36,264 nucleotides of DNA from Thiotrichaceae bacterium (GTDB lineage Bacteria; Pseudomonadota; Gammaproteobacteria; Thiotrichales; Thiotrichaceae), in the NCBI GenBank assembly GCA_015490895.1, contig WFWY01000050.1, positions 1 to 36,264 on the forward strand. The letters are read 5' to 3'. The notes under the pieces are model-generated. The model saw only the letters and a list, made by a program, of their open reading frames with translations. It was not told the DNA's origin and did not search any database. Below are positions 1 to 8,323 of this stretch, one piece after another. How positions within the stretch are numbered: the stretch's first letter is position 1; every line of letters begins with the position of its first letter. The position numbers and the translations under genes were made by a program.

Positions 1-288
1 ATCCTCGGGAGCTTCTCCCAGTACAGCAAACAGATCATCAAGCTGAGCAGAATAGATTCGGTTGTCTATTTTTACAGGTGTGTCAAGCGCAAGGAGCTTG
101 CAGGTCTGTTGTGCCCGTTTTGCCGGAGAAAGCAGGATGATATCCGGTATCCAGCCCAACCGCTTCAAGCCATCACCAATTCTTCTGGCTGCGCTCATGC
201 CGCGCTTCTTGAGAGGGCGTTCTTTATCTGTCACACCCTTGTCCCATGCTGATTTGGCATGGCGCATAATAAATAGTTCTTTATCCAT
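1..288 (-). CDS. sixA: Phosphohistidine phosphatase SixA (3' end cut by window edge)
   Basis: This is a histidine phosphatase superfamily protein. The first 96 codons are visible, starting at the ATG at 288 and running off the left edge. The N-terminus carries the catalytic RHAKS motif (RHG signature, residues 9-13), preceded by ELFIM. An 'LSPAKRAQQT' segment near residue 55 is typical of SixA, which dephosphorylates the phosphohistidine of HPt domains and PTS proteins in the cytoplasm. An AAGGAC-like ribosome site lies about 10 nt upstream of the ATG. The gene is on the same strand as znuCB but 97 nt downstream of znuB, so co-transcription is possible but not shown. The C-terminal catalytic histidine is outside the window. 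A related single-domain phosphatase of the same superfamily cannot be excluded. Confidence 0.85.
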   Translation of the reverse strand, partial: MDKELFIMRHAKSAWDKGVTDKERPLKKRGMSAARRIGDGLKRLGWIPDIILLSPAKRAQQTCKLLALDTPVKIDNRIYSAQLDDLFAVLGEAPED

Positions 289-385
289 AAATAAACTGTC
301 CTTTTTAAAAACCGTAACCGGGATAATGTTCTCAGCTTATTACTTTTACTTGTGTTGTTTGCGGCCAGTGGTTTGCTTTCCCTGT

Positions 386-1189
386 TTACTGACCTCTGTT
401 GATGGGTAAAATATGCAGGATGACAAAAATCAAACTGGCCATAAGAACGATGGATGGCCCGGTTGGTGTATCCCAGAGGTATGAAGTCAGAAAACCGAGG
501 CAGACAGCCAAACTGGCAATCAGCATGCTGATTATAGTCATTTCTCCCGGTGTTCTGGAAAGTTTTCTGGCTGCGGCAGCAGGAATAACCAGGAGAGAGG
601 AAATGAGTAAGGCGCCGATTACTTTCATCCCAATGGCGATGGTCAGGGCAACTAATAAGGTGTAGACGGTGCTTACCAGGGTTACATTTACCCCTTCCAC
701 CCGTGCCAGATCTTCATGTACCGTGAGGGATAGCAGGGGCTTCCAGATAAACAGCAGGGTACCTAGAACCAGTACGGTCATGAGCGCAAAGCTCCCCAGA
801 TCCTGGCTGGAGACTGCCAGAATATCACCAAACAGCCAGGCATTAAGGTCAACCTTCACTCCTTCTACGAAAGCCAGGGCGACTAGACCCAGTGACAGGC
901 TGCTATGCGCCAGAATGCCCAGCAAGGTGTCATTGCTCAAATGACGCTTATGCTGCATGGCTGCCATCAGTAAAGCGACAATCAGGCTGACTGCAATAAT
1001 GCTGATATTGACGCTGATGCCCAGCACAAAGCCAAGAGATACACCCAGTAATGAGGCATGAGAAAGTGTATCTCCGAAATAGGCCATACGTCGCCAGATA
1101 ATAAATACGCCCAGCGCTCCGGTAAGCAGGGCTACCAGGATACCTGCTGCCAATGCCCGGATAATAAAATCTGCGAGGCCGTCATTCAT
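386..1189 (-). CDS. znuB: Zinc ABC transporter permease ZnuB
   Basis: This is the inner-membrane permease of the ZnuABC high-affinity zinc importer (ABC-3 family). It is about 267 residues long with 7-9 hydrophobic segments; E. coli ZnuB is about 261. The segment RRMAYFGDTLSHASLLG near the N-terminus is the conserved loop of the family. I chose the ATG at 1189 rather than an in-frame ATG at 1216. The 1189 start gives the family's usual N-terminus (MNDGLADF) and overlaps the znuC stop by 8 nt (ATGAATGA), a standard translational-coupling arrangement. It is cotranscribed with znuC. Manganese specificity cannot be ruled out from the permease alone, but the His-rich ZnuC and ZnuA partners favour zinc. 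Confidence 0.92.
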   Translation of the reverse strand: MNDGLADFIIRALAAGILVALLTGALGVFIIWRRMAYFGDTLSHASLLGVSLGFVLGISVNISIIAVSLIVALLMAAMQHKRHLSNDTLLGILAHSSLSLGLVALAFVEGVKVDLNAWLFGDILAVSSQDLGSFALMTVLVLGTLLFIWKPLLSLTVHEDLARVEGVNVTLVSTVYTLLVALTIAIGMKVIGALLISSLLVIPAAAARKLSRTPGEMTIISMLIASLAVCLGFLTSYLWDTPTGPSIVLMASLIFVILHILPINRGQ

Positions 1190-1979
1190 GCGTTTGTGCC
1201 TTGCAAGCATCGCCATTTAGTGGGCAAATATGACCATCCAGTTCATGTGCATGGTCATGGTGGTGGGTGTAGACTCCGATGCCTGCAGTTGCGCTGCTAT
1301 CACCAAACAAGTCCATATATTCCGGGTGGTTGCTGACATCTTCAGGGTGTCCGCTACAGCAAATATGCTGGTTCAGGCATAACACCTTATCCGTATTGGC
1401 CATGACCAGGTGTAAGTCATGGGATACCATAATGACACTAAACTGGTGTTCTTTTACCAGGCGGTCTATCAGCTGGTATAGCTGTGCCTGCCCATTGACA
1501 TCGACACCCTGTGCTGGCTCATCCAGCACCAGTAGCTGAGGATCACGTAACAGTGCGCGAGCCAGCAAAACCCGTTGAAACTCTCCGCCAGAGAGCGATT
1601 GTACCGAAGCACTCAGCAAGTGTGATGCTCCCACCTCATTTAGAACCTGTGTCAGATGGGGAGCTCTTTTTTTGCGACCTAGTTGTACAAAGTCCTGTAC
1701 GGTGAGTGGCATATGATTATCTATTTGTACTTTTTGTGGGACATAGCCAATACGTAATCCTGCCCGTCGATAAACATGCCCGGAATCTGCCTGTTGCAAG
1801 CCCAGTAAAATACGCAGCAAGGTTGACTTGCCAGCACCATTGGGGCCGATGACAGTTAAAATACTGCCCTGATACAGTGTCAGGCTCACATCACGCAGAA
1901 TGGTACGGTGTCCCAGAGACAGGCTAATATCTTCTAGAGAAGCTAAAGCTGGAGATGTTAAGCTGTCACTCATGGTCAT
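1182..1979 (-). CDS. znuC: Zinc ABC transporter ATP-binding protein ZnuC
   Basis: This is the cytoplasmic ATPase that powers ZnuABC zinc import. Visible motifs are Walker A GPNGAGKST (residues 45-53), the Q-loop around YVPQ, ABC signature LSGGEFQR, Walker B LLVLDEP and the switch histidine in MVSHDL. The length of 265 residues fits the family. The C-terminus carries a histidine- and cysteine-rich tail (HHHDHAHELDGHICP), common in ZnuC and likely a metal-binding extension. The start is ambiguous between ATGs at 1979 and 1973, two codons apart. Neither has a strong Shine-Dalgarno. The region is back to back with znuA, whose apparent first ATG (1972) actually overlaps this start, leaving little room for a conventional divergent promoter. 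No Zur box was recognised. Confidence 0.93.
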   Translation of the reverse strand: MTMSDSLTSPALASLEDISLSLGHRTILRDVSLTLYQGSILTVIGPNGAGKSTLLRILLGLQQADSGHVYRRAGLRIGYVPQKVQIDNHMPLTVQDFVQLGRKKRAPHLTQVLNEVGASHLLSASVQSLSGGEFQRVLLARALLRDPQLLVLDEPAQGVDVNGQAQLYQLIDRLVKEHQFSVIMVSHDLHLVMANTDKVLCLNQHICCSGHPEDVSNHPEYMDLFGDSSATAGIGVYTHHHDHAHELDGHICPLNGDACKAQTHE

Positions 1980-3056
1980 TCAGTCTTTTAGTCAAACAGA
2001 TAAGAAAAAAGCAGCCTGTCATAGCGCGTTGGCACGTATAGCGTGGCGCATTGTACTCTTTTTTTGGCTTGCTGTATCCCTGCTCGCAAGCAGTATGGCA
2101 GAGGGTGCCTCCCGCGTAGAAGCAGGAGCAGAACCTGTCATGGAAGCCAGGGCAAAAAAAAGCTGCAACTGCTCTCTACCCTGAAGCCCGTTCATTGGCT
2201 TGTCAGGGAGATTGCAGGGGAGCTTGCGGTTTCCAGCCTGCTTATTCCGGACACTATGAATACACATGATTATAGCTTTCGGCCTTCGGATCTACGCAAA
2301 CTGGCTCGGGCAGACGTGGTTATTCGTATTTCCAGTCAGCTGGAAACCTTTCTGGATGCTGCTCTGATTGCAGAAAAAAGAGTTATTAGCCTGGAAGCTG
2401 CGCCGGGGATTTACTGGTTACCGGTTAGAGACAAGGATCATCATGAGGCTCATGGCGCACATCATGGTTCACACTTGCAGGCCGTTTCGTACCGCGATTA
2501 TCATATCTGGCTAGATCCCCGGCAAGCGCTCTTGCTGGCACGTTATATTAGCCAGAAACTGGGGCAGATTGACCCTGCACATGCTACTACCTATGAGGCC
2601 AACCGGCAGCGACTAAGCCAGCGGATAAATCATGCGTATCAGCAAACCAGGCAATACTTGCAAATGTTCAAAGCGACTCCTTACCTGGTTTTTCATGATG
2701 CCTGGCACTATTGGGAGCAAGCCTATGATCTGAGCCAGCCGCATGTTATCAGCTGGCAGGAAGGTCTGCCTCCCGGGCTAAAAACCTTGCACCGGTTACG
2801 CCAGCAAATCAGGGAGGAAAATGTGCGCTGTCTTATTGCTTCGCCCCGCAACAATCAGCGACTGATTGGCTCCCTAACAGAGGACTTACACCTGCGGACG
2901 CACTGGTTGAGCCCGGTCGGAGCCCAGTCACCAGCGCGTACCTATCCTGAATGGATTCTGTCTGCTGGGCAACAATTTGCCAGCTGCCTAGACAGCTTCA
3001 ACAATAAACTGAATACCTCGAATACCGGTGATTCTTACCTTGCTTCCGGCAGGTAA
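1972..3056 (+). CDS. znuA: Zinc-binding periplasmic protein ZnuA, signal peptide and mature domain in different frames
   Basis: The product is the solute-binding component of ZnuABC (cluster A-I). The mature part, continuous from about 2160 to 3056, shows LKPVHWLVREIAG, the metal site in HDYSFRPSD, a His-rich loop (HHEAHGAHHGSH) and FHDAWHYWEQAY, all typical of ZnuA. It is read in a frame whose upstream part is not secretory. In the frame one base over, 1972-2160 encodes a basic stretch and then a good signal peptide core (IVLFFWLAVSLLASSMAEG). That frame stops at 2182-2184. The two frames meet at an A8 run (2154-2161); a -1 slip on A AAA AAA joins them exactly. Without a slip the gene would be a frameshifted pseudogene, or the run carries a sequencing deletion. 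The 1972 start is uncertain (TTG at 2029 is an alternative). The 3' end overlaps nfeD by 69 nt. Confidence 0.82.
2154..2161 (+). other. A8 slippery run at the znuA frame junction
   Basis: Eight consecutive A residues sit between GGC and GCTGCAACTG. In the signal-peptide frame the codons are GCA AAA AAA AGC, and a -1 shift gives GCA AAA AAA AAG CTG CAA CTG, entering the ZnuA frame. This matches the X XXX XXX pattern used in -1 frameshifting, and runs of this length also permit RNA polymerase slippage. It could equally be a one-base deletion by mutation or sequencing error. Confidence 0.5.
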
Positions 3057-3425
3057 ATCCGGGCCTCGTATCGTCCAGGTTCCATCGCCCAGGTGAAGAC
3101 GGCCTTTGCCATCGACAATCGGGTGCTTCAAGGTATGTTCCTGACCAATGAATACGCTCAGACGGTTGTTCAAATCAGGGTCAGGAGATACAGGCTCCGG
3201 CTTGTTTTTACGCAGTAAGCGCCAGGCAAAAATACTTAACACGGTGGATACAGAAAATAACAGCACCTGCATGGCAATGCCCATATCCGGTAATAACCAG
3301 ACCACCAGCCCTGTTAGCAGACCAGAAAAGCCAAACCACATAAAAATAGCACCGGGTGCAAAGACCTCAAGTACCAGAAAGACAACCCCAATAATCATCC
3401 ATTGCCAAAAAGCCAGGCTTTCCAT
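2988..3425 (-). CDS. NfeD family membrane protein
   Basis: This is a 145-residue NfeD-like protein lacking the long ClpP-type protease domain (short type). The N-terminus has three or four hydrophobic segments, with LVLEVFAPGAIFMWFG as the family signature near residues 17-32. It is followed by a soluble OB-fold domain (about 85-145) ending in RITGIRGIQFIVEAV. NfeD proteins accompany stomatin/prohibitin (SPFH) partners and are thought to help organise membrane microdomains or quality control. The start overlaps the qmcA stop by one base (TGATG), so the two are translationally coupled. Its last 69 nt overlap the convergent 3' end of znuA. The family assignment is firm; the precise function is not known. 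Confidence 0.9.
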   Translation of the reverse strand: MESLAFWQWMIIGVVFLVLEVFAPGAIFMWFGFSGLLTGLVVWLLPDMGIAMQVLLFSVSTVLSIFAWRLLRKNKPEPVSPDPDLNNRLSVFIGQEHTLKHPIVDGKGRLHLGDGTWTIRGPDLPAGSKVRITGIRGIQFIVEAV

Positions 3426-4312
3426 CAGCTGTTTCCGTCTTTACTTTTCAAGTCTTTCCACAGTTCGCTAATCCCGCCGATGGAACCGACAAGGCCGCTC
3501 ATTTCCATGGGCATAAAGATGGTCTTTTGCTGGTTCGAATCAGCGAATCGCCCCATTGCCTCGACATATTTCAAGCCAATAAAGTAATTCAGTGCCTGTG
3601 GGTCGCCGTTTGCTACGGCTTCTGAAACCATTTGTGTAGCTTTGGCTTCCGCCTCGGCCTCACGCTCTCTGGCTTCGGCCAGCAGGAAGGCCGCACTTTT
3701 TTCGCCCTCGGCTTTTAAAATGGCGGATTGCCGGCTGCCTTCTGCTTCTGTTACCTGGGCACGTTTGGTTCGTTCCGCCGTCATTTGCAGATTCATAGCA
3801 TTGATCAGATCCTGTGGTGGATCAATATCCTTGATTTCTACCCGCAATACTTTTACGCCCCAGCTATTGGTCGCATCGTCTACGATTGCCAGAATGCGAT
3901 CGCCGATTTCATCCCTTTTACTGAGTAACTCATCTAGTTCAAAACTACCACAGACTGAACGCAGGTTGGTCATGGTGATATTTAAAATACCACGGCGCAG
4001 GTCATTGACTTCATAGACAGATCTGGCAGCATCGAATATCTGGTAAAACACGACACCATCAACCGTGACATTGGCATTATCTGCAGTAATAACAGATTGA
4101 GGTTCGATATCAACAACCTGTTCCTTGATATTAACCTTATAGCCAATTCGCTGGATGAGCGGGAAGATGAAAGATAACCCTGGTCGAAGTGTTTTTACAT
4201 AGCGCCCAAAGTATTCAACTGTATACTCGAACCCTTGTGGCACCATCTTGACACCCATGAAAACCAGTGCAATAACCAGAACCAGGATGGCATAAGCAAA
4301 CTCTGTAAACAT
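3425..4312 (-). CDS. qmcA: SPFH/stomatin-like membrane protein QmcA
   Basis: This 295-residue stomatin/prohibitin homologue has one N-terminal membrane segment (FAYAILVLVIALVFMGV). An SPFH domain follows, containing VPQGFEYTVEYFGRYVKTL and RSVCGSFELDELLSKRDEI. A long charged Ala/Glu-rich coiled coil (about residues 190-240) and a conserved MPMEMSGLVGSIGGI-type C-terminus complete it. It forms oligomers at the inner membrane with NfeD and is linked to membrane-protein quality control through FtsH in E. coli. I chose the ATG at 4312, not the upstream ATG at 4387. The 4312 start places the membrane helix at the N-terminus as in the family and has an AGAAGGGA ribosome site at suitable spacing. 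Confidence 0.92.
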   Translation of the reverse strand: MFTEFAYAILVLVIALVFMGVKMVPQGFEYTVEYFGRYVKTLRPGLSFIFPLIQRIGYKVNIKEQVVDIEPQSVITADNANVTVDGVVFYQIFDAARSVYEVNDLRRGILNITMTNLRSVCGSFELDELLSKRDEIGDRILAIVDDATNSWGVKVLRVEIKDIDPPQDLINAMNLQMTAERTKRAQVTEAEGSRQSAILKAEGEKSAAFLLAEAREREAEAEAKATQMVSEAVANGDPQALNYFIGLKYVEAMGRFADSNQQKTIFMPMEMSGLVGSIGGISELWKDLKSKDGNS

Positions 4313-4394
4313 TATTTCGTTTCCCTTCTTATTATTTATAAAGAATATCAAGCAGTGATCATAGCGATTATTGACCAGCAGGTTCAACCTTATA

Positions 4395-4955
4395 TTATCT
4401 TGGGCTAAAGCTCATAATAGAACCGACGGCTTGTTTCATTTCTGCCATTGTGGGTGGTTCAGCCTCTGCCGGGTGGTTTTCGGCTCCGCCACAAATCAGG
4501 CTTAACACCTGGGGTTGCTGTGGTGATGATAATGTCATTTGTACGGTCTCTGTGATATCCGAGGGGCCATCGCCCGATACCGTTACCCGCCACCGGGAGT
4601 GCAGTGGTGATGATAAAGGTATCGAGAGTCCACTTAATCCGGCGATGAATTCCGTATGATATCCGCTACTGGTAACGGTGAAGGTGTCTGGCATGATGGT
4701 CTGTGTAACAGGTCTCACGTCTCTGACGCGAATTTTACAGTACGGGTCAAAGCGGCTATAGCTGGTTGTAATTTTGCCATATTGAAAAGAGACAGAAGCG
4801 GTGTCTGGCCTGATGGAGAGGCGCTGGTTCAGCACGATTTTTGAGCCTGCCCGGGGGTAATAGTAGGGGTTGCCTGAGGCGTCACCAGGGTTCCAGCTGC
4901 ATCCGGAGCTAAAAAGTATCAGGCTTGTGAACAGAGCCAGGAAAAAAAATTTCAT
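4395..4955 (-). CDS. Unknown lipoprotein
   Basis: I do not recognise this 186-residue protein. It has a clear lipoprotein signal (MKFFFLALFTSLILFSSGCS, lipobox FSSGC with Cys19). A 'NPYYYPRAGSKIVLNQRLSI' segment is followed by a predicted beta-rich body with two further cysteines (one in DPYCKI, one in LICGG). The +2 residue is Ser, consistent with outer-membrane sorting. The start overlaps the stop of the upstream zinc-finger gene by ATGA (4952-4955), implying translational coupling. qmcA follows 82 nt downstream. The NPYYYPRAGS start suggests a small conserved lipoprotein family of proteobacteria, but I cannot name one. Confidence 0.75.
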   Translation of the reverse strand: MKFFFLALFTSLILFSSGCSWNPGDASGNPYYYPRAGSKIVLNQRLSIRPDTASVSFQYGKITTSYSRFDPYCKIRVRDVRPVTQTIMPDTFTVTSSGYHTEFIAGLSGLSIPLSSPLHSRWRVTVSGDGPSDITETVQMTLSSPQQPQVLSLICGGAENHPAEAEPPTMAEMKQAVGSIMSFSPR

Positions 4956-5314
4956 GGGGGCACCGTGCCTTGATTATCAGACAGTGCTGTCGCGCAGGAA
5001 ATGCAAACAGTCGTGTAGGGTAGTGCCTGTAAACGCGCGGCAGAAATCTCTCTGCCACAACGCGTGCATCGGGTATAAGCGCCCTTTTCAAGGCGCTGTA
5101 TTGCTTGCTGGACTTGCGACAACTCCAGGGCTGTTTCATCCCGTAATCGTTCCAGCACTTCATCATTTTCACGTTCGATCGCCTGCTCTTCCCAGTCTGC
5201 ACTATGTGTTTTTGACAGATCCAGAGACAGTTTTTCCAGGCGCAGGGAGAGGTCACGCGCTAGTATTTCCAGAGCTTGTAACTTCTCCTTTACGGTTTCA
5301 TTTCTGTTTGTCAT
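4952..5314 (-). CDS. DksA/TraR family C4-type zinc-finger protein
   Basis: This 120-residue protein has a long N-terminal helical/coiled-coil region (about 5-80, rich in Glu, Leu and Arg). A C4 zinc finger follows with CTRCGREI and, 17 residues on, CISC near 104-107. This is the layout of DksA/TraR/YbiI proteins, some of which bind the RNA polymerase secondary channel and others of which have unknown roles. It is shorter than DksA proper (about 151) and lacks an evident DxxDxA coiled-coil tip. I therefore call it DksA-like rather than dksA; it resembles the 'TraR/DksA zinc-finger' group often found as accessory copies. It leads the operon with the lipoprotein gene through a 4-nt overlap. The promoter must lie in the 145 nt shared with the divergent sensor kinase gene. 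Confidence 0.85.
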   Translation of the reverse strand: MTNRNETVKEKLQALEILARDLSLRLEKLSLDLSKTHSADWEEQAIERENDEVLERLRDETALELSQVQQAIQRLEKGAYTRCTRCGREISAARLQALPYTTVCISCATALSDNQGTVPP

Positions 5315-5459
5315 CCTGTCTCTCGGTGCGTTAACCAGATTTAAAGCAGATACATAAATATATAGCGAGCTTTGTATTTACTGGGTAGTTTTCGGGTAAC
5401 TTGTCACCTTCCTGTCTTCAAGTATAGTCAAATCCGGCCAAATAATTTATGGTTACCGT

Positions 5460-7718
5460 GTGATCGTCCTTTGTGTCAACCGCCAGTCATGTAACACTCA
5501 CACCATGTTTCTTTGCATCCAGTTATTCTGCATATTGTTATTCAGCTTGTCCCTGTCAGGTTTGCAATTTGCGTTTGCAGAGGAGCCATTTATCAAAATA
5601 GGCGTGCTTAGTCACCGGGGCGATTCTTTTACTTCGGATGCCTGGGATCCCACAGCTTATTACCTGACAAACCAGCTTCCTGACTATGAATTTGAAATCG
5701 TGCCACTGGATTTTGATGAGGTGGATACAGCAGTCAGTAATGATGAAATTGACTTTATCCTGGTGAATCCTGGTATTTACGTTAACCTTGAATATAACTA
5801 TCGGGTTTCCCGCCTGACGACCATGAATAACCTGCGGGGCGATGATGCCAGCTACAAGATTTTTGGCGGGGTTATTTTTACCCGTCGTCAGCGCTACGAT
5901 ATCCAGACTCTGGATGATCTGCGGGGCAAGTCCTTTATGGCGGTGGATGCGACTTCTCTGGGAGGTTTTCAAATGGCCTGGAGAGAGCTCAACAAGAAGG
6001 GCATTAATCCCTATCGGGATTTTTCCCGGCTGGAATTTGGCGGTATTCACGATGTAGTAGTACAAGCGGTCGTGAGTGGTGAAGTGGATGCCGGTACGGT
6101 ACGCACCGATATACTGGAGCGAATGGCAACCACGCATGATCTGGATTTGAATGATATTCGCATTATCAATGCCCAGTATCATAGTGAGTTCCCGTTTCGT
6201 CATAGCACCCGGTTGTATCCGGAGTGGCCTTTTAGCAAGTTACAGCAAACCTCTGATGACCTGGCCAAGAAGGTTGCCCTGGCACTGTTTCAGATGCCGG
6301 CAGACCATCCTGCTGCGCGGGCGGGAAATTATGCAGGGTGGGATATTCCGCTGGATTATCAGCAGGTTCATGAGTTGTTTCAGGAGCTGCGACTTCCGCC
6401 TTACGACGTTATTGGCATCTTTACCTTGCAGGATGCGATTCGCAAGTACTGGTATTGGGCGGTGCTGGCATTGTTTGCCCTGTTAACACTGAGTGCCACT
6501 ACCTCTGCGGTAATACGCAGGAACAAGCGCCTGAAGCGTGTTCAGCGCAGACTGGAAAGGCATTATGAGCGCATACTGGATTCTGTTGGTGATGGTATTT
6601 ATGGCGTAGACCTTGAAGGGAACTGTACCTTTATCAACCAGGCTATGGAGCATCTTACCGGTTGGACAAAAGAAGACCTGATCGGCAAGCGTCAGCACGA
6701 AATTCTTCATCATACGCATGCTGATGGTACGGTACATCCGGCATCAGAATGTCCGGTCTATGCAACGTCCATTGATCATGTGGCGCGTTATATTGATGAT
6801 GATGTTTTTTGGAAAAAGAACGGCTCCTCAATATCTGTTGAATATAGCTGTACGCCTATTAAAGGTACGGGTAATAACGTCATCGGTAGTGTTGTCGTGT
6901 TTCGTGATACGACTGAGCGCAAGCAAATCGAAGAAAAGCATCGCGAACATCAACGTCAACTGGCGCATGTTGCCCGCTTGAGTACTCTCGGAGAAATGGC
7001 CTCAGGGATAGCTCACGAGCTAAATCAACCACTGACGGTTATCAATAACTATTCCCGTGCCTGTGTTCGTATGCTGGAATCCAATCAACCGATGATGGAG
7101 CAATGTTCGGATGTTATGGAGAAAATCTCTGCACAGGCTGAGCGTGCCGGAGCTGTTATCAAACAAATCCGGCATTTTGTGCAAAAAGATATTCCAGACA
7201 AAAAAGCGGTTCGGGTTTCCGATATGCTGGATGTAGTTTCAGAGTTGACATCTATGGAGATTACCCGCAAACATATTAATCTGGATATTGTTATGGATTC
7301 CACGGTGGACTTTGTGCTGGCTCAGGACACACAAATAGAACAGGTTATCTTAAATCTGGTACGAAATGCGATTGAAGCAATGGATGAGATACCTGCTGAA
7401 CAGCGCAACCTGGTTATTCGAACCACCCGGCAGCAGGATAATATGCTGGAAATCTGTGTCAGTGATTCGGGCAGTGGTATGGCTCCATCTTTGCTGGAGC
7501 AGGTGTTTGATCCTTTTGTAACAACCAAACAACAAGGCATGGGGCTTGGTCTGTCGATTAGTCAGGGAATTATTGAAGCACACCATGATCGTATCCGTGT
7601 CACGGAAAACACACAAGGAGGCATGAGTTTTTCCTTTAAGTTACCGATTGTCGATGATATCCATCATGATGATACGGAGTCAGGAAACCTTTATCAGAGG
7701 CCGCAGGAAATCGCATGA
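5460..7718 (+). CDS. TtrS-like hybrid periplasmic-sensing histidine kinase
   Basis: This 752-residue membrane sensor kinase has a signal peptide (CILLFSLSLSGLQFAFA) followed by a PhnD/TtrS-type periplasmic binding domain (about 40-300; IKIGVLSHRGDS, FILVNPGIYVN). One membrane helix lies around 330-350 (YWYWAVLALFALLTLS). A PAS domain (about 370-490) precedes HisKA with phospho-acceptor His519 in GIAHELNQPL and HATPase_c with NLVRNAIEA, DSGSGM and GMGLGLSIS. TtrS senses tetrathionate in Salmonella, and related kinases in sulfur oxidisers control sox or tetrathionate genes. The start is uncertain: GTG at 5460 or ATG at 5505, the latter directly at the signal peptide; neither has a good ribosome site. 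It overlaps its response regulator by ATGA. The ligand is an inference. Confidence 0.88.
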   Translation: MIVLCVNRQSCNTHTMFLCIQLFCILLFSLSLSGLQFAFAEEPFIKIGVLSHRGDSFTSDAWDPTAYYLTNQLPDYEFEIVPLDFDEVDTAVSNDEIDFILVNPGIYVNLEYNYRVSRLTTMNNLRGDDASYKIFGGVIFTRRQRYDIQTLDDLRGKSFMAVDATSLGGFQMAWRELNKKGINPYRDFSRLEFGGIHDVVVQAVVSGEVDAGTVRTDILERMATTHDLDLNDIRIINAQYHSEFPFRHSTRLYPEWPFSKLQQTSDDLAKKVALALFQMPADHPAARAGNYAGWDIPLDYQQVHELFQELRLPPYDVIGIFTLQDAIRKYWYWAVLALFALLTLSATTSAVIRRNKRLKRVQRRLERHYERILDSVGDGIYGVDLEGNCTFINQAMEHLTGWTKEDLIGKRQHEILHHTHADGTVHPASECPVYATSIDHVARYIDDDVFWKKNGSSISVEYSCTPIKGTGNNVIGSVVVFRDTTERKQIEEKHREHQRQLAHVARLSTLGEMASGIAHELNQPLTVINNYSRACVRMLESNQPMMEQCSDVMEKISAQAERAGAVIKQIRHFVQKDIPDKKAVRVSDMLDVVSELTSMEITRKHINLDIVMDSTVDFVLAQDTQIEQVILNLVRNAIEAMDEIPAEQRNLVIRTTRQQDNMLEICVSDSGSGMAPSLLEQVFDPFVTTKQQGMGLGLSISQGIIEAHHDRIRVTENTQGGMSFSFKLPIVDDIHHDDTESGNLYQRPQEIA

Positions 7719-8323
7719 GTGAACAGGCTACCGTTTTTATCATTGATGATGACGCAGAAGTCAGGGATTCTTTAAAAATGCTGATCGAATCGGTTGGTCT
7801 GGTGACAGAGACCTATGATTCTGCACAGGCTTTTCTGAAGGTGTTTGATCCCTCTCGTCCCGGCTGCCTGATTCTGGATGTACGGATGCGAGGTATGAGT
7901 GGTTTGTCATTACAACAATACCTGAATAAAGAGCCTGTCCACCCGCCCATTATTATCATTACCGGTCACGGAGATGTACAAATGGCTGTGCGTGCTGTTA
8001 AGGCCGGGGCTTCCGAATTTCTGGAAAAACCCTTCAATGAGCAACAGCTTCTGGACAGTATTCACATTGCACTGGAGCAGGATGCTGAACAGCGTGGTAA
8101 AGCGTCCAAACTGGCAGAAATACAGCACCGTGTTGATCGTTTGACGGAGCGGGAAAAAGAAGTAATGGAGTTGATAGTTAACGGTATGCTCAACAAAAAT
8201 ATTGCACATGAGTTGAACATCAGTCAATCGACAGTAGAAGCACATCGTTCCAGGGTGATGGAGAAAATGGAGGCTCGTACACTCTCTGACCTGATGCGGA
8301 TGATTATTTCTTTACGGCCTTAA
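7715..8323 (+). CDS. FixJ/TtrR family two-component response regulator
   Basis: This 202-residue regulator has a receiver domain (1-120) with the acidic pocket IIDDD (residues 9-13), phospho-acceptor Asp55 in LILDVRMRG and Lys in EKPF. A LuxR-type helix-turn-helix (about 140-190; LTEREKEVMELIVNG, NKNIAHELNISQSTVEAHRSRV) follows. This is the FixJ/NarL-like architecture used by TtrR. It is translationally coupled to the kinase gene by a 4-nt overlap (ATGA, 7715-7718), so the two form a cognate pair. It likely activates transcription of nearby sulfur genes (soxB, cytochrome c, perhaps the HupE-like gene). That target set is inferred from position only; no operator is defined. Confidence 0.92.
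   Translation: MSEQATVFIIDDDAEVRDSLKMLIESVGLVTETYDSAQAFLKVFDPSRPGCLILDVRMRGMSGLSLQQYLNKEPVHPPIIIITGHGDVQMAVRAVKAGASEFLEKPFNEQQLLDSIHIALEQDAEQRGKASKLAEIQHRVDRLTEREKEVMELIVNGMLNKNIAHELNISQSTVEAHRSRVMEKMEARTLSDLMRMIISLRP

Noticed and set aside
5556-6203. 215-codon ORF antisense to the sensor kinase
   Set aside because: Shadow of the kinase coding frame; low-complexity Ile/His pattern and no ribosome site.
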